DNA of 64,000 nt from Sphingomonas sp. (lineage in GTDB: Bacteria; Pseudomonadota; Alphaproteobacteria; Sphingomonadales; Sphingomonadaceae), in NCBI RefSeq assembly GCF_029239295.1, contig NZ_JAQZBC010000017.1, positions 1 through 64,000 of the forward strand, written 5' to 3'. Position 1 is the stretch's first letter; every line of letters starts with the position of its first letter. Shown piece after piece: positions 17,245 to 30,119 of the stretch. Position numbers and translations under genes: made by a program. The notes below the pieces were generated by a model, which was not told the origin of the DNA, did not search any database, and saw only the letters and a program-made list of their open reading frames with translations.

Positions 17245-17774
17245 TTCTTCTTTCCTTCCTTACGGAAGATGAACTCGCCGTCGTACTTGATGCCCTTGCC
17301 CTTGTACGGCTCGGGCTTGCGCCAGCGGCGGATCTCGGCGGCCAGCTGGCCGACCTTCTGCTTGTCAGCGCCCGAGATTTCGACCGTGGTCTGATCGGGA
17401 GTTTTCACCTCGATGCCTTCCGGCACGTCAATGTCCACATCATGGCTGTAGCCGAGCTGCAGCTTGAGCTTGCGGCCCTGTGCCGAGGCGCGATAGCCGA
17501 CGCCGGTGATCAGCAGCTTCTTGGTGAAACCGTCGGTCACGCCAGTGACCAGGTTCTGCACCATCGTCCGCTGCATGCCCCAGAACGCACGCGCTTGCTT
17601 GGAGTCGTTGGCCGGCTGCACCGAAATGCCGCCATCCTCAACCGTGTACTTGATCTCGTCGCGCAGTGCGAGGTTCAGAGAGCCCTTGGGCCCCTTCACC
17701 GTCATCTGCTTGCCCTCGATCGTGGCAGTAACGCCGGCCGGAACCGTGACTGCCTTCTTGCCGATGCGGCTCAT
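17241..17774 (-). CDS. rplF: 50S ribosomal protein L6 (uL6)
   Basis: 177 residues with two repeated L6 domains. The start [15 protein letters not shown] and the C-terminal signature KRQ-equivalent [22 protein letters not shown] are clear. L6 supports the sarcin-ricin loop region. Its ATG overlaps the rpsH stop by one base (TGATG) and its stop overlaps the rplR start, so the three genes are translationally linked. Confidence 0.98.
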   Translation of the reverse strand: MSRIGKKAVTVPAGVTATIEGKQMTVKGPKGSLNLALRDEIKYTVEDGGISVQPANDSKQARAFWGMQRTMVQNLVTGVTDGFTKKLLITGVGYRASAQGRKLKLQLGYSHDVDIDVPEGIEVKTPDQTTVEISGADKQKVGQLAAEIRRWRKPEPYKGKGIKYDGEFIFRKEGKKK

Positions 17775-18169
17775 CAGAACACCTCCGCCAGCACTTCGCC
17801 ACCGACGTTCTGCTCGCGTGCCTCGGCATCCGAGAGTACGCCGCGCGGCGTCGAGACGATCGTGATACCAAGGCCGTTCATCACACGCGGCAGGCTCTGC
17901 GAGCCGCTGTAGATGCGACGACCTGGCTTCGAGACCCGGGCGACATGCTTAATCGCCGGCTGGCCCTCGAAATACTTGAGCTCGATGCGGACGCCCTTCA
18001 CGGGGCCCAGATCTTCCTCGCTATAGCCACGGATATAGCCTTCGCGCTGAAGCACGTCGAGCACGCGGGTCCGCAGCTTCGAGGCCGGCGAAACAACGCT
18101 GTCCTTGCGCGCACGCTGGCCGTTGCGGATGCGGGTGAGCAGGTCACCCAGGGGATCGGTCACTGCCAT
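17774..18169 (-). CDS. rpsH: 30S ribosomal protein S8 (uS8)
   Basis: 131 residues: [20 protein letters not shown] at the start, and the C-terminal block [20 protein letters not shown] that forms the 16S-binding domain. S8 is the translational repressor of the spc operon in E. coli; whether it regulates here cannot be told from sequence. It is 10 bases after rpsN. Confidence 0.98.
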   Translation of the reverse strand: MAVTDPLGDLLTRIRNGQRARKDSVVSPASKLRTRVLDVLQREGYIRGYSEEDLGPVKGVRIELKYFEGQPAIKHVARVSKPGRRIYSGSQSLPRVMNGLGITIVSTPRGVLSDAEAREQNVGGEVLAEVF

Positions 18170-18179
18170 CTTGGTGTCC

Positions 18180-18485
18180 TTACCAGCTCGACTTCGTCAG
18201 ACCGGGGATCAGGCCCTTGTTGGCCAGATCGCGCAGCATGACGCGGGCAAGACGGAACTTGCGGTAATAAGCGCGCGGCCGGCCGGTGATCTCGCAGCGG
18301 TTGCGGACGCGGGTCGGATTCGAATTGCGCGGCAGTTCGGCCATCTTCAGGCGCGCGATGAGACGCTCGGTCTCGTCGAGCGACTTATCGTTCGCCGTTG
18401 CCTTCAGCTTCGCCCACTTCGGGGCATATTGCTTCACGAGCTTCTTGCGACGCTCGTTCTTGTTCACGGAACTCAGTTTCGCCAT
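18180..18485 (-). CDS. rpsN: 30S ribosomal protein S14 (uS14, zinc-free long form)
   Basis: 101 residues starting [21 protein letters not shown]. The conserved [21 protein letters not shown] and [20 protein letters not shown] are present. There is no CxxC pair, so this is the C-minus long form that does not need zinc. It lies between rplE and rpsH in spc order. Confidence 0.98.
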   Translation of the reverse strand: MAKLSSVNKNERRKKLVKQYAPKWAKLKATANDKSLDETERLIARLKMAELPRNSNPTRVRNRCEITGRPRAYYRKFRLARVMLRDLANKGLIPGLTKSSW

Positions 18486-18523
18486 GGACTTAAGCTCTCT
18501 CGTTCAGTTCGTTGCCAAGGGGC

Positions 18524-19108
18524 TCACGCCGCCTTCTTCTCTTCTTCCGCCTCATCCCGCGGGAACGGGAACCCGAACAGGCGAAGCAGCTCGCGCGCCT
18601 CGTCGTCGGTCTTGGCGGTGGTGGTGACGATCACGTCCATGCCGCGCACCTTGTCGATGCGGTCATAGTTGATCTCCGGGAACACGATCTGCTCCTTCAG
18701 GCCGCAGGCGTAGTTGCCACGTCCATCGAAGCTCTTCGGGTTCAGACCGCGGAAGTCGCGGACGCGCGGAAGTGCGATCGTGATGAAGCGATCGAGGAAT
18801 TCGTACATGCGCTCGCGACGCAGCGTGACCTTCACGCCGATCGGCATGCCTTCACGCAGCTTGAACTGCGCGATCGACTTCTTCGCCTTTGTGATCACCG
18901 GCTTCTGACCAGCGATCAGCTCCATCTCGGAGGCGGCCTGCTCGACGCGCTTCTTGTCCTGGGTCGCTTCACCGACGCCCATGTTGAGCACGATCTTCTC
19001 GATCCGCGGAACTTCGAGTGCGTTCTTGTAGCCGAACTTCTCGATCATCGCCTTTGCGATGGTCTCGTCGTACAGCTTGCGCAGGCGGGGCGTGTAGCCA
19101 TCAGCCAT
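18524..19108 (-). CDS. rplE: 50S ribosomal protein L5 (uL5)
   Basis: 194 residues from the ATG at 19108 ([15 protein letters not shown]); this ATG lies 8 bases inside the end of rpl[17 protein letters not shown] and [19 protein letters not shown] are family signatures. L5 binds 5S rRNA and helix 84. The C-terminus carries a short extension ending [11 protein letters not shown] compared with E. coli L5 (179 residues). Confidence 0.97.
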   Translation of the reverse strand: MADGYTPRLRKLYDETIAKAMIEKFGYKNALEVPRIEKIVLNMGVGEATQDKKRVEQAASEMELIAGQKPVITKAKKSIAQFKLREGMPIGVKVTLRRERMYEFLDRFITIALPRVRDFRGLNPKSFDGRGNYACGLKEQIVFPEINYDRIDKVRGMDVIVTTTAKTDDEARELLRLFGFPFPRDEAEEEKKAA

Positions 19109-19418
19109 CGATCTTCTCCCCGGTCTTGACCGCAACACGGACCTTCTTGCCGTCCTGCATTTCGAAACGGACGCGCGTCGGCTTACCCTCTGCGGTCACG
19201 TGAGCGACCTTCGAGATGTGCAGCGGCGCTTCGAAGCGGTTCAGGCCACCCTGCGGGTTCGTCTGCGACGGCTTGGTGTGGCGCGTTGCCACGTTCACGC
19301 CGGCGACGACAACCTTGCTGTCCTTCGGCATGGAAGCGGTGACGGTACCGGTCTTGCCCTTGTCCTTGCCGGACAGAACGATGACCTGGTCGCCCTTCTT
19401 GATCTTGGCGGCGGCCAT
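19101..19418 (-). CDS. rplX: 50S ribosomal protein L24 (uL24)
   Basis: 105 residues with the KOW motif near the start ([20 protein letters not shown]) and the block [18 protein letters not shown]. It initiates assembly of the 50S subunit. Its ATG overlaps the rplN stop by one base (TAATG) and its end overlaps rplE by 8 bases, so the three are translated as a coupled set. Confidence 0.98.
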   Translation of the reverse strand: MAAAKIKKGDQVIVLSGKDKGKTGTVTASMPKDSKVVVAGVNVATRHTKPSQTNPQGGLNRFEAPLHISKVAHVTAEGKPTRVRFEMQDGKKVRVAVKTGEKIDG

Positions 19419-19786
19419 TACAAAACCTCCGGAGCCAGCGAGATGATCTTCATGTGCTTCTTGCCACGAAGTTCACGCACGACCGGGCCAAAGATACGGG
19501 TGCCGATGGGCTCCTCGTTCTTGTTGACCAGCACCGCGGCATTGCCGTCGAAACGGATGGTCGAACCGTCCGCCCGGTGAATGTCCTTGGCGGTGCGCAC
19601 GATGACGGCGCGATGCACGTCACCCTTCTTCACCTTGCCACGCGGCTGAGCTTCCTTGATCGACACGACAATGATGTCGCCGACGCTGGCCGTGCGGCGC
19701 TTGGAACCACCAAGCACCTTGATGCACTGCACCCGCTTCGCGCCGCTGTTGTCAGCGACGTCGAGATTGGACTGCATCTGGATCAT
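19418..19786 (-). CDS. rplN: 50S ribosomal protein L14 (uL14)
   Basis: 122 residues with [20 protein letters not shown] at the start, the conserved [20 protein letters not shown] and [13 protein letters not shown]. It is the first gene of the spc block and is preceded by a 248-base gap with two strong hairpins, so expression relative to rpsQ may be controlled there. Confidence 0.98.
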   Translation of the reverse strand: MIQMQSNLDVADNSGAKRVQCIKVLGGSKRRTASVGDIIVVSIKEAQPRGKVKKGDVHRAVIVRTAKDIHRADGSTIRFDGNAAVLVNKNEEPIGTRIFGPVVRELRGKKHMKIISLAPEVL

Positions 19787-19837
19787 TGATCCGCTTCCTT
19801 CTCTCTACTGGGGTGGATACCGACCCAACCCCGCCTT

Positions 19838-19896
19838 AAAAAAACGACCCCGGGCGCGGCGACCGCGTCCAGGGGGAGCGGCCCGGTAGCCGCTCC
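19838..19896 (-). terminator. Double hairpin with T-run between rpsQ and rplN (terminator-like)
   Basis: On the minus strand a first perfect stem GGAGCGGC/GCCGCTCC (19896-19875) is followed by a larger hairpin: CCCC, GG and CGCGG pairing with CCGCG, CC and GGGG (19875-19848, a bulged T and one mismatch). TCG and seven T residues follow (19844-19838). It lies between the S10 and spc blocks, about 52 bases before rplN. Confidence 0.7.
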
Positions 19897-20034
19897 ACAG
19901 ACAAAAGGCAATGCCCCGCGGGGCCGCACCCTTGCCTGCTCTCGATCGCCCTGCCCCTCGACTGGTCTCCGGAGTGATCCGGACCCTGGCCGATACTGGC
20001 AGAAGCGCCCTGGTCTTCGACCCGGGCCTGCGGC

Positions 20035-20319
20035 TTACGCCGAGGCCGGCTCGTCGATGTCGACCCGCTCGGGCGCCGCGTGGGTGTTCACCCGATCGAC
20101 GACCTTCCAGGTCTTCAGCTTGGAGATCGGTGCGGTCTCTTCGATCCGCACAGTCTCGCCCTGCTTGTACTCATTCGCCTCATCATGGGCGTGGTACTTC
20201 TTCGAACGACGGATGATCTTCCCGTAGAGCGGGTGCTTCACCTTACGCTCTACGTTCACCACCACCGTCTTGTCCCCCTTGTCGGAGACGATCAGCCCGG
20301 TCAGCACGCGCTTCGGCAT
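20035..20319 (-). CDS. rpsQ: 30S ribosomal protein S17 (uS17)
   Basis: 94 residues with the OB-fold block [40 protein letters not shown] and [14 protein letters not shown]. The C-terminus ([15 protein letters not shown]) is a short acidic extension beyond the E. coli form. It is the last gene of the S10 block before the structured gap. Confidence 0.97.
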   Translation of the reverse strand: MPKRVLTGLIVSDKGDKTVVVNVERKVKHPLYGKIIRRSKKYHAHDEANEYKQGETVRIEETAPISKLKTWKVVDRVNTHAAPERVDIDEPASA

Positions 20320-20332
20320 GGCTGTGGTCCTC

Positions 20333-20536
20333 TTACTTGCCGGCGGCAGCGGTGCGCTGCGCCTGCAGGGTCTTGATGCGGGCGATATCCTTGCGGATCT
20401 CGCGCACGCGGCTCGGCTTCTCGAGCTGGTTGGTCGCTGCCTGGAAGCGCAGGTTGAACTGCTCGCGCTTCAGGTTGCCCAACGCCTCGACGAGCTGGTC
20501 GTCGCTCTGGCCGTTGAAGTCACTCTTATTCGCCAT
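20333..20536 (-). CDS. rpmC: 50S ribosomal protein L29 (uL29)
   Basis: 67 residues, two helices: [20 protein letters not shown] followed by [19 protein letters not shown]29 lies at the polypeptide exit tunnel and is a docking site for SRP and trigger factor. It is one base after rplP and 13 bases before rpsQ. Confidence 0.97.
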   Translation of the reverse strand: MANKSDFNGQSDDQLVEALGNLKREQFNLRFQAATNQLEKPSRVREIRKDIARIKTLQAQRTAAAGK

Positions 20537-20537
20537 C

Positions 20538-20972
20538 TTACTCGCCTCCGAGGTGTGACGTGTCGCCGAGACGCGCCACGACCTTGGTCTTGATGGGGAG
20601 CTTCATCGCTGCACGCTCGAAAGCCTCGGCAGCAAGCGGACCGGGAACGCCGTCCAGTTCAAACAGGATACGACCTGGCTTGACGCGGGCTGCCCAATAT
20701 TCCGGCGAGCCCTTACCCGAGCCCATGCGGACTTCGGCCGGCTTGCCCGACACGGGCACGTCCGGGAACACGCGGATCCAGAGACGACCCTGACGCTTGA
20801 TGTGACGCGTGATCGCGCGGCGAGCCGCCTCGATCTGGCGTGCGGTGATACGCTCCGGCTCCATTGCCTTCAGGCCATACGACCCGAAGTTGAGCGCGGT
20901 ACCGCCCTTGGCGTCGCCGCTGATGCGGCCCTTGAACGCCTTGCGGAACTTGGTGCGCTTTGGTTGCAGCAC
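20538..20972 (-). CDS. rplP: 50S ribosomal protein L16 (uL16)
   Basis: 144 residues: [20 protein letters not shown], the conserved [19 protein letters not shown] and [21 protein letters not shown]16 organises the A-site tRNA and helps factor binding. It is 12 bases after rpsC in the normal S10 order. Confidence 0.98.
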   Translation of the reverse strand: MLQPKRTKFRKAFKGRISGDAKGGTALNFGSYGLKAMEPERITARQIEAARRAITRHIKRQGRLWIRVFPDVPVSGKPAEVRMGSGKGSPEYWAARVKPGRILFELDGVPGPLAAEAFERAAMKLPIKTKVVARLGDTSHLGGE

Positions 20973-20984
20973 TTCTTCTACTCC

Positions 20985-21692
20985 TTAGCGGCGGTCATCG
21001 CGCGCAGGGCGCACGCCGGAGGTCTGAGCCTCCATCATCAACCGGTCGGTAGCCATCGGATCGTGACCAAGGATTTCGCCCTTGAAGATCCAAACCTTGA
21101 CGCCGCACACGCCGTAAGCGGTGTGCGCCTGAGCCTCGGCATAGTCCATGTTCGCGCGCAGCGTGTGCAGCGGAACGCGGCCTTCGCGATAGCTCTCCGA
21201 ACGGGCGATCTCGGCACCGCCGAGACGGCCGCCGCAAGCGACGCGGATGCCGTCGGCACCCAGGCGCATCGCCGACTGAACCGCACGCTTCATGGCGCGG
21301 CGGAAAGCGATACGACGCTCGAGCTGATCGGCGATACCCTGTGCGACGAGCTTCGCGTCGACTTCCGGCTTGCGGATCTCGACAATGTTCAGCGACACGT
21401 CCGAGCTGGTCATCGCGCCGAGCGTCTTGCGCAGCTTCTCGATGTCCGAGCCCTTCTTGCCGATGATCACGCCGGGACGTGCAGCGAAGATGGAAATGCG
21501 GCACAGCTTGGCCGGACGCTCGATCACCACCTTGGAGATCGCCGCCTGCGGCAGCGTCTTCATGATGTACTGGCGGATCTTGAGATCCTCCAGCAGCAGA
21601 CGACCGTAGTCGGCACCGTCGGCGTACCAGCGGCTGTCCCAGGTGCGGTTGATCTGCAGGCGCAGACCGATCGGGTTGCTCTTATGGCCCAT
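20985..21692 (-). CDS. rpsC: 30S ribosomal protein S3 (uS3)
   Basis: 235 residues: [20 protein letters not shown] at the start, a KH domain with [17 protein letters not shown] and the C-terminal block [21 protein letters not shown]3 lines the mRNA entry. Its ATG overlaps the rplV stop by one base. Confidence 0.98.
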   Translation of the reverse strand: MGHKSNPIGLRLQINRTWDSRWYADGADYGRLLLEDLKIRQYIMKTLPQAAISKVVIERPAKLCRISIFAARPGVIIGKKGSDIEKLRKTLGAMTSSDVSLNIVEIRKPEVDAKLVAQGIADQLERRIAFRRAMKRAVQSAMRLGADGIRVACGGRLGGAEIARSESYREGRVPLHTLRANMDYAEAQAHTAYGVCGVKVWIFKGEILGHDPMATDRLMMEAQTSGVRPARDDRR

Positions 21693-22069
21693 TAGGCTTC
21701 TTCCTGCTCGCGCACGACGATCCGCAGCCGCGAGAACGGCTTGAGGATGCGGGTGGACTTGCCGCGGCCGCGAGTTGCGAACCGCTTCATGGTGATCGAC
21801 TTGCCGACCGAAGCCTCGGCGACAACAAGCGCATCGACATCGAGGTTGTGGTTGTTCTCGGCGTTGGCGATCGCCGAAGCGAGCACCTTGCGCGCGTCAA
21901 CCGCCATACCCTTCTTGGAGAAGGCCAGGATGTTCATCGCGTCAGCCGCCGAACGGCCACGGATCAGCGCCGCGACCAGGCCCAGCTTCTGCGCCGAACC
22001 ACGGATCTGCGTGCCGACCGAGAGGGCTTCCTTCTCGCCGACCTTACGCGGGGACTTAGGCTTGCTCAT
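21692..22069 (-). CDS. rplV: 50S ribosomal protein L22 (uL22)
   Basis: 125 residues with [20 protein letters not shown], the loop that lines the exit tunnel ([16 protein letters not shown]), and [13 protein letters not shown]. The start overlaps the rpsS stop (TGATG). A short N-terminal Lys/Pro-rich lead ([14 protein letters not shown]) precedes the core. Confidence 0.97.
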   Translation of the reverse strand: MSKPKSPRKVGEKEALSVGTQIRGSAQKLGLVAALIRGRSAADAMNILAFSKKGMAVDARKVLASAIANAENNHNLDVDALVVAEASVGKSITMKRFATRGRGKSTRILKPFSRLRIVVREQEEA

Positions 22070-22347
22070 CAGCGCTTGCCCTTCTTATCAGCGGCGTGAC
22101 CCGGGAAGTAGCGCGTCGGCGCAAACTCACCCAGCTTCATGCCAACCATGTCCTCGTTCACCGACACCGGCACGAACTTGCGGCCATTGTACACGTTGAA
22201 CGTCAGACCGACGAACTGCGGCAGGATGGTCGAACGACGCGACCAGGTCTTGATCGGACCCGTGCGGCCATTCTGGTCCTGCGCCACCTCTGCCTTCTTC
22301 AGCAGGTGAAGGTCCACGAACGGACCCTTCCAGACGGAGCGAGCCAT
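22069..22347 (-). CDS. rpsS: 30S ribosomal protein S19 (uS19)
   Basis: 92 residues from [20 protein letters not shown]; the longer open frame upstream overlaps rplB and is not used. [20 protein letters not shown] and [19 protein letters not shown] are family signatures. Start and rplB stop overlap by one base. Confidence 0.98.
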   Translation of the reverse strand: MARSVWKGPFVDLHLLKKAEVAQDQNGRTGPIKTWSRRSTILPQFVGLTFNVYNGRKFVPVSVNEDMVGMKLGEFAPTRYFPGHAADKKGKR

Positions 22348-23180
22348 TACTTCTTCCTCGCGTGACGGCTGCGGATGATCATCTTGTCCGTCGCCTTGTT
22401 GTGGCGGGTGCGCGCACCCTTCGTCGGCTTGCCCCACGGGGTGACCGGGTGACGGCCGCCCGAGGTGCGGCCTTCACCGCCGCCGTGCGGGTGGTCGACC
22501 GGGTTCTTCGCGACGCCACGGGTAAGCGGACGCTTGCCCATCCAGCGGGTACGACCCGCCTTGCCGAAGTTCTGGTTCTGGTTGTCGGGGTTCGACACCG
22601 CGCCAACCGTCGCCATGCACTCGCTACGGATGTAGCGCTGCTCGCCCGAGTTCAGGCGAACGATCACCATCCCGCGGTCACGACCCACGACCTGCACATA
22701 GGTGCCTGCCGAACGAGCGATCTGACCGCCCTTGCCCGGCTTCATCTCCACGTTGTGGACGATGGTACCAACCGGCACCTGGCCCAGCTCCATGGCGTTG
22801 CCCGGCTTCACGTCGGTCTTCTTGGCAGCCACCACCTTGTCACCAGCAGCAAGACGCTGCGGTGCGATGATGTAGGCCTGCTCGCCGTCGGCGTAGCTGA
22901 CCAGCGCGATGAACGCGGTGCGGTTGGGGTCATACTCGAGCCGCTCAACCGTGCCCTCGGCGTCCCACTTGCGACGCTTGAAGTCGATGTAGCGATACTT
23001 CTGCTTGTGGCCGCCCGCGATGCCGCGGCTGGTCACGTGACCCTTGTTGTTGCGGCCGCCACTCTTGCGCTTGCCTTCGGTCAGCGCCTTGACGGGCGCG
23101 CCCTTGTGGAGCGTCGAGCGATCGATCAGGACCAGGCCACGGCGAGCCGGGCTGGTCGGGTTATAATGCTTGAGCGCCAT
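22347..23180 (-). CDS. rplB: 50S ribosomal protein L2 (uL2)
   Basis: 277 residues, needed for peptidyl-transferase activity and subunit joining. It carries [20 protein letters not shown] and the functional C-terminal [20 protein letters not shown] followed by GGEGRTSGG. The conserved His in VDHPHGGG is present. One base separates it from rplW. Confidence 0.98.
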   Translation of the reverse strand: MALKHYNPTSPARRGLVLIDRSTLHKGAPVKALTEGKRKSGGRNNKGHVTSRGIAGGHKQKYRYIDFKRRKWDAEGTVERLEYDPNRTAFIALVSYADGEQAYIIAPQRLAAGDKVVAAKKTDVKPGNAMELGQVPVGTIVHNVEMKPGKGGQIARSAGTYVQVVGRDRGMVIVRLNSGEQRYIRSECMATVGAVSNPDNQNQNFGKAGRTRWMGKRPLTRGVAKNPVDHPHGGGEGRTSGGRHPVTPWGKPTKGARTRHNKATDKMIIRSRHARKK

Positions 23181-23181
23181 C

Positions 23182-23496
23182 TCAGTTGGCCCCCTCGGTG
23201 ACGTCGATCGACTGCCCGTCCTTGAGCGTGACGATCGCCTTCTTCATGTCCTGGCGGAAGTACGGAGCGCCCTTCCAGCGCTTCGTCTTGCCCTTCTGGA
23301 CGATGGTGTTCACGCCAACGACGCTAACGTCGAAGATCGCTTCAACCGCCGCCTTGATCTCCGGCTTGGAGGCCTTCTTGGCCACCTTGAACACCACGGC
23401 GTTCTGCTCGGAGAGAAGGGTCGACTTCTCGGTGATGTGCGGCGCGACAATCACGTCATAGTGACGCGGGTCGATCGCCTTCTGCTGCTTAGCCAT
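23182..23496 (-). CDS. rplW: 50S ribosomal protein L23 (uL23)
   Basis: 104 residues with [18 protein letters not shown] and the loop [21 protein letters not shown]23 is the trigger-factor and SRP docking site at the tunnel exit. Its start lies 8 bases inside the rplD end, so translation is coupled. Confidence 0.98.
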   Translation of the reverse strand: MAKQQKAIDPRHYDVIVAPHITEKSTLLSEQNAVVFKVAKKASKPEIKAAVEAIFDVSVVGVNTIVQKGKTKRWKGAPYFRQDMKKAIVTLKDGQSIDVTEGAN

Positions 23497-24103
23497 TGAA
23501 GCGCGCCTCCAGCTTCTCGACCGCCGCGCGGGTCAGCACCAGCGTATCGGCCTTGATGATGTCATAGACGTTCGCGCCGACTGCCGGGAGCAGATCCACG
23601 CCCGGCAGGTTGTAGCCGGCGCGGAAGCTCTCTGCAGTCTCGCCGTCGATCACAAGCGTACGCTTGCCAACGTTGAGCGTCGCGAAGTGCCCCTTGAGTT
23701 CCTTGGTCTTCTCGACCTCGAAACCATCCAGAACGATCAGCGAACCAGCCTTGGCATGGCTCGACAGCGCCATCTTCAGGCCGAGTGCACGGACCTTCTT
23801 GTTCAGACCCGGATTGAAGTCACGAACACGGGCACCGTGCGCCTTACCACCGCCGATGAAGACGGGAGCCCGGCGATCGCCGTGACGAGCCACACCGCCG
23901 CCCTTTTGGCGACCGAGCTTCTTGCCCGTGCGAGCGACGTCCGAACGCTCGCGCGTTCCGCGGGCGGTGCCGCGACGCTTCTCGAGCTGCCAGGTGACGA
24001 CGCGGTGCAGGATGTCAGCGCGCGGCTCGAGGCCGAAGACCTCGTCCGACAGCTCGACGTCTGCCACTTCGTTCCCGGCGAAGGAGGAAACCTTGACCTT
24101 CAC
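23489..24103 (-). CDS. rplD: 50S ribosomal protein L4 (uL4)
   Basis: 204 residues with [20 protein letters not shown] and the extended loop [20 protein letters not shown] that reaches into the tunnel. In E. coli L4 represses the S10 operon; the S10 leader structure of enterics is not evident here. Two bases separate it from rplC. Confidence 0.98.
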   Translation of the reverse strand: MKVKVSSFAGNEVADVELSDEVFGLEPRADILHRVVTWQLEKRRGTARGTRERSDVARTGKKLGRQKGGGVARHGDRRAPVFIGGGKAHGARVRDFNPGLNKKVRALGLKMALSSHAKAGSLIVLDGFEVEKTKELKGHFATLNVGKRTLVIDGETAESFRAGYNLPGVDLLPAVGANVYDIIKADTLVLTRAAVEKLEARFNG

Positions 24104-24105
24104 GT

Positions 24106-24840
24106 TCAGCCCTCCTGGCCGTCGGTCGCTTCGGGTGCCGGAGCATCCGCTGCGTTGTTGCTATTGGCAGCCTTCAGGCCGGCCGGACGCGGTGCGTCGG
24201 CGTGCGGCTTCAGCTTGACGGCGTCCTTGACGAACAACCAGCCGCCCTTCGAGCCAGGGACGGAGCCCTTGACGAAGATGAGGCCGCGCTCGACGTCGGT
24301 GCCGACGATCTCGAGGTTCTGCTGCGTGCGGTTACGGTCGCCCATGTGGCCCGCCATCTTCTTGTTCTTGAAGACGCGACCCGGATCCTGACGGTTACCG
24401 GTCGAACCATGCGAACGGTGCGAGACCGAAACGCCGTGCGTCGCGCGCAGACCGCCGAAGTTCCAGCGCTTCATGGCGCCGGCGAAACCCTTACCCTGGG
24501 TACGACCCTGGATATCGACGAACTGACCAGCAACGAAGTGATCAGCCGAGATTTCAGCGCCGACGTCGAGGAGATTGTCCTCGCTGACGCGGAATTCGTG
24601 GACGACCGCCTTGGGCTCGACTTCGGCCTTGCCGAAGTGGCCGCGCTGCGGCTTGGCGACATTCTTGGACTTGGCGACACCTGCACCAAGCTGGACAGCC
24701 GTATAGCCGTCACGTTCCGTTTCGCGACGAGAGATGACCTGAAGCCCTTCCAGCTGCAGGACGGTGACCGGCACGTGGCGGCCGTCGTCCTGGAACAGGC
24801 GGGTCATGCCCATCTTCTTCGCGATCACGCCGGTACGCAT
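24106..24840 (-). CDS. rplC: 50S ribosomal protein L3 (uL3) with C-terminal extension
   Basis: 244 residues from [16 protein letters not shown] with GAGGAG-like GAGGAG spacing about 9 bases upstream. The core has [20 protein letters not shown] and [20 protein letters not shown]. After the conserved [19 protein letters not shown] there is an Ala/Pro-rich tail of about 35 residues (ending PEATDGQEG) absent from E. coli L3 (209 residues). It follows rpsJ after an unusually long 282-base gap. Confidence 0.97.
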   Translation of the reverse strand: MRTGVIAKKMGMTRLFQDDGRHVPVTVLQLEGLQVISRRETERDGYTAVQLGAGVAKSKNVAKPQRGHFGKAEVEPKAVVHEFRVSEDNLLDVGAEISADHFVAGQFVDIQGRTQGKGFAGAMKRWNFGGLRATHGVSVSHRSHGSTGNRQDPGRVFKNKKMAGHMGDRNRTQQNLEIVGTDVERGLIFVKGSVPGSKGGWLFVKDAVKLKPHADAPRPAGLKAANSNNAADAPAPEATDGQEG

Positions 24841-25122
24841 GATCCGTAGCTCCTCAACAGAGGCACCCATGGGCCCATCCCACAGGTGCTTGTGACGCCC
24901 CCTTGAAGGAGGCATCGCAATTCCAACCCGGTACAAGCGAAGCGCGCCCCCGTCCCGGGCTGGGCGCCCCTCGCAAGCGAGAGGCAGACGGGAGACGCTG
25001 TCCCAACCGCATGCGGCTGGCGGTATCTCTAGCTCCAGGTGCCCTTCACGGGTCCCACGCGTTTCCGAATCCGCGGAAACGACAAACCCGCGGGACTCAC
25101 GTCAACCGCGGGAGGCAGGCCA
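24841..25122 (-). other. Structured 282-base gap between rpsJ and rplC
   Basis: No coding frame that I can support. On the minus strand it holds a CCCGCGG/CCGCGGG hairpin just after rpsJ followed by TTTG (25083-25109), a perfect CGTTTCCG/CGGAAACG 8-bp stem (25062-25083) and a CTCGC/GCGAG hairpin (24971-24982). In most bacteria these two genes are close together. It ends with the rplC Shine-Dalgarno GAGGAG. Confidence 0.6.
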
Positions 25123-25431
25123 TTACGCCAGCTTGATCTCAACGTCAACGCCTGCAGCCAGGTCGAGCTTCATGAGCGCGTCCACAGTCTGCGGGGTCGG
25201 CTGCACGATGTCGAGCATACGCTTGTAGGTGCGCACCTCGAACTGCTCGCGGCTCTTCTTGTCGACGTGAGGGCCACGGTTGACCGTGAACTTCTCGATA
25301 CGCGTCGGGAGCGGGATCGGACCACGAATAAGGGCACCGGTACGTCGGGCGGTGTCGGCGATGTCGCCGGTCGCCTGGTCGAGCACGCGATGATCGAACG
25401 CCTTCAGGCGAATGCGGATGTTGCTGTCCAT
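25123..25431 (-). CDS. rpsJ: 30S ribosomal protein S10 (uS10)
   Basis: 102 residues from [20 protein letters not shown]; the longer open frame is rejected because this start is universal. [20 protein letters not shown] is the family signature. S10 also works as the NusE antitermination factor. First gene of the S10 block, downstream of the tuf terminator. Confidence 0.98.
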   Translation of the reverse strand: MDSNIRIRLKAFDHRVLDQATGDIADTARRTGALIRGPIPLPTRIEKFTVNRGPHVDKKSREQFEVRTYKRMLDIVQPTPQTVDALMKLDLAAGVDVEIKLA

Positions 25432-25504
25432 AATCCCTACCGATGCGAAAGAGCGGGCCACGTGAACGCGGCTCTTGCTGTTCATGAAACTGTTGAAGGC
25501 GCGG

Positions 25505-25533
25505 CCAATAGCCCTGCCCTCATAAAAAGGCAA
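25505..25533 (-). promoter_or_regulatory. Candidate sigma70 promoter of the S10 operon
   Basis: On the minus strand TTGCCT (-35), 17 bases, TATTGG (-10), about 74 bases upstream of the rpsJ ATG. The -35 lies inside the tail of the tuf terminator, so termination and re-initiation are back to back. The match is moderate (four and three of six). Confidence 0.4.
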
Positions 25534-25565
25534 CCGCCCGGCGCACCTTTCGGTACACCGGGCGG
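25524..25565 (-). terminator. Strong intrinsic terminator after tuf
   Basis: On the minus strand a 14-bp stem (CCGCCCGGTGTACC with GGTGCGCCGGGCGG, two G-T pairs) capped by a GAAA tetraloop, then TTGCC and TTTTTAT. It begins 37 bases after the tuf stop and ends the str operon. Confidence 0.92.
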
Positions 25566-25602
25566 CAGCTTTGCGGCGAACCACTAGATCCGGTGAAGGA
25601 TC

Positions 25603-26799
<1,197 letters not shown>

Positions 26800-26858
26800 T
26801 GTTATCCTACCTTCTGGATTTCCACTTGAGCCGCACGAGGACTCGCCGTGAAGGCGGC

Positions 26859-26887
26859 CCCATAGCGGCTGAATTGTCGTTGCGCAA
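26859..26887 (-). promoter_or_regulatory. Candidate internal promoter of tuf
   Basis: On the minus strand TTGCGC, 17 bases, TATGGG, about 60 bases before the tuf ATG and just after the post-fusA hairpin. Each box matches only three of six consensus bases, so this is tentative. Confidence 0.25.
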
Positions 26888-26890
26888 ACC

Positions 26891-26929
26891 CTCTCCCGTC
26901 ACCCGGGCCGGCCGGATGACGGGAAGAGC
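26891..26929 (-). other. Hairpin just after fusA
   Basis: On the minus strand CTCT-T-CCCGTCA pairs with TGACGGG-AGAG (11 bp, one bulge), with a possible inner CCGG stem. It begins 3 bases after the fusA stop codon. No T-run follows, so processing, mRNA protection or partial termination are possible roles. Confidence 0.55.
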
Positions 26930-26931
26930 GA

Positions 26932-29025
<2,094 letters not shown>

Positions 29026-29046
29026 GGTCGGGCTTTCCTTAGAGAT

Positions 29047-29077
29047 GTGGGGAGCAGGCCCATGGCCAGCTCCCCAC
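29047..29077 (-). other. Strong hairpin in the fusA leader
   Basis: On the minus strand GTGGGGAGC pairs perfectly with GCTCCCCAC, and inside it GGCC pairs with GGCC, a 13-bp stem with one T-T mismatch. It ends about 20 bases before the fusA ATG, next to the ribosome binding site. A smaller GCTTCC/GGAAGC hairpin lies upstream (29101-29117). This is a candidate translational control element. Confidence 0.6.
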
Positions 29078-29123
29078 GATATAGTTTACGTGCGAGACGC
29101 TTCCAAGACGGAAGCCGCAACCA

Positions 29124-29594
29124 TTACCAGCGATAGTGGCTGAAGGCGCGGTTCGCTTCCGCCATGCGGTGCGTGTCTTCGCGCTTCTTCACCGCGTTGC
29201 CGCGGTTATTCGCCGCGTCGAGCAGCTCACCCGACAGACGCGCATCCATCGTGTTTTCGCTGCGACCGCGCGCGGCGGTGATCAGCCAGCGGATCGCCAG
29301 CGCCTGTGCGCGCTCAGGACGAACCTCGACCGGCACCTGGTACGTGGCACCACCAACGCGGCGCGAACGGACTTCGATGCCCGGCTTGATGTTGTTCAGC
29401 GCTTCATGGAACACGCCAAGCGGCTCACGCTTCGCGCGGGCTTCGACGGTGGTCAGCGCGGAATAGACGATGCCCTCCGCGACGGACTTCTTTCCGTCCA
29501 TCATGACGGAGTTCATGAACTTCGACAGAACCTCATCCCCGTAAACGGGATCAGGCAGGATTTCCCGCTTCTCGGGACGACGACGACGAGCCAT
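29124..29594 (-). CDS. rpsG: 30S ribosomal protein S7 (uS7)
   Basis: 156 residues: [40 protein letters not shown] and the C-terminal [16 protein letters not shown]7 nucleates the 30S head and in E. coli represses the str operon. 51 bases after rpsL. Confidence 0.98.
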   Translation of the reverse strand: MARRRRPEKREILPDPVYGDEVLSKFMNSVMMDGKKSVAEGIVYSALTTVEARAKREPLGVFHEALNNIKPGIEVRSRRVGGATYQVPVEVRPERAQALAIRWLITAARGRSENTMDARLSGELLDAANNRGNAVKKREDTHRMAEANRAFSHYRW

Positions 29595-29645
29595 CTGGTA
29601 TCTTCCTTCTAAACTTCAGCCTTGTTGATCGAATACTCGATCGGC

Positions 29646-30017
29646 TTACTTCGGACGCTTGGCGCCGTACTTGGAACGGGACTGACGGCGGTCCTTGACA
29701 CCCTGTGTGTCGAGCACGCCGCGCAGCACGTGATAGCGCACGCCCGGAAGGTCGCGCACACGGCCGCCGCGGATGAGCACAACCGAGTGCTCTTGCAGGT
29801 TGTGGCCTTCGCCCGGGATGTAGCTGATGACTTCGCGCTGGTTGGTCAGGCGAACCTTGGCCACCTTGCGCAATGCCGAGTTCGGCTTCTTCGGGGTCGT
29901 GGTGTACACACGGGTGCAAACGCCGCGCTTCTGCGGGTTCTGCTCCATCGCAGGGACCTTGCTCTTGGCCTTCTGCGGTTCGCGGCCCTTGCGGACCAGC
30001 TGGTTGATCGTCGGCAT
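29646..30017 (-). CDS. rpsL: 30S ribosomal protein S12 (uS12)
   Basis: 123 residues from [16 protein letters not shown]; a four-codon longer start exists in frame but is not conserved. Decoding-centre loops [17 protein letters not shown] and [16 protein letters not shown] are intact; these contain the lysines where streptomycin-resistance changes occur (Lys43 and Lys88 equivalents are both Lys). First gene of the str operon, with a long structured leader. Confidence 0.98.
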   Translation of the reverse strand: MPTINQLVRKGREPQKAKSKVPAMEQNPQKRGVCTRVYTTTPKKPNSALRKVAKVRLTNQREVISYIPGEGHNLQEHSVVLIRGGRVRDLPGVRYHVLRGVLDTQGVKDRRQSRSKYGAKRPK

Positions 30018-30028
30018 TGAAGCCTTCA

Positions 30029-30119
30029 CCTTTCGTATAGGTTACTTTGCTGGAGCCCTGACAGCACTTGGAATACGAAAAGGACCATGGGGCGGCCGCA
30101 TACAGCCTCCCGGGTCCTC
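30029..30119 (-). promoter_or_regulatory. Structured rpsL (str operon) leader, candidate attenuator/riboregulator
   Basis: On the minus strand the leader first forms a hairpin (GGACC...GGTCC outer stem, GGG and GGC inner pairs, 30119-30081) followed by TTTTC, which is terminator-like. The tail of that hairpin, CCTTTTCGTAT (30083-30073), is nearly the exact reverse complement of ATACGAAAGG (30038-30029), which ends right before the GTGAAGG ribosome binding region of rpsL. The two folds share bases and exclude one another in part. Confidence 0.55.
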
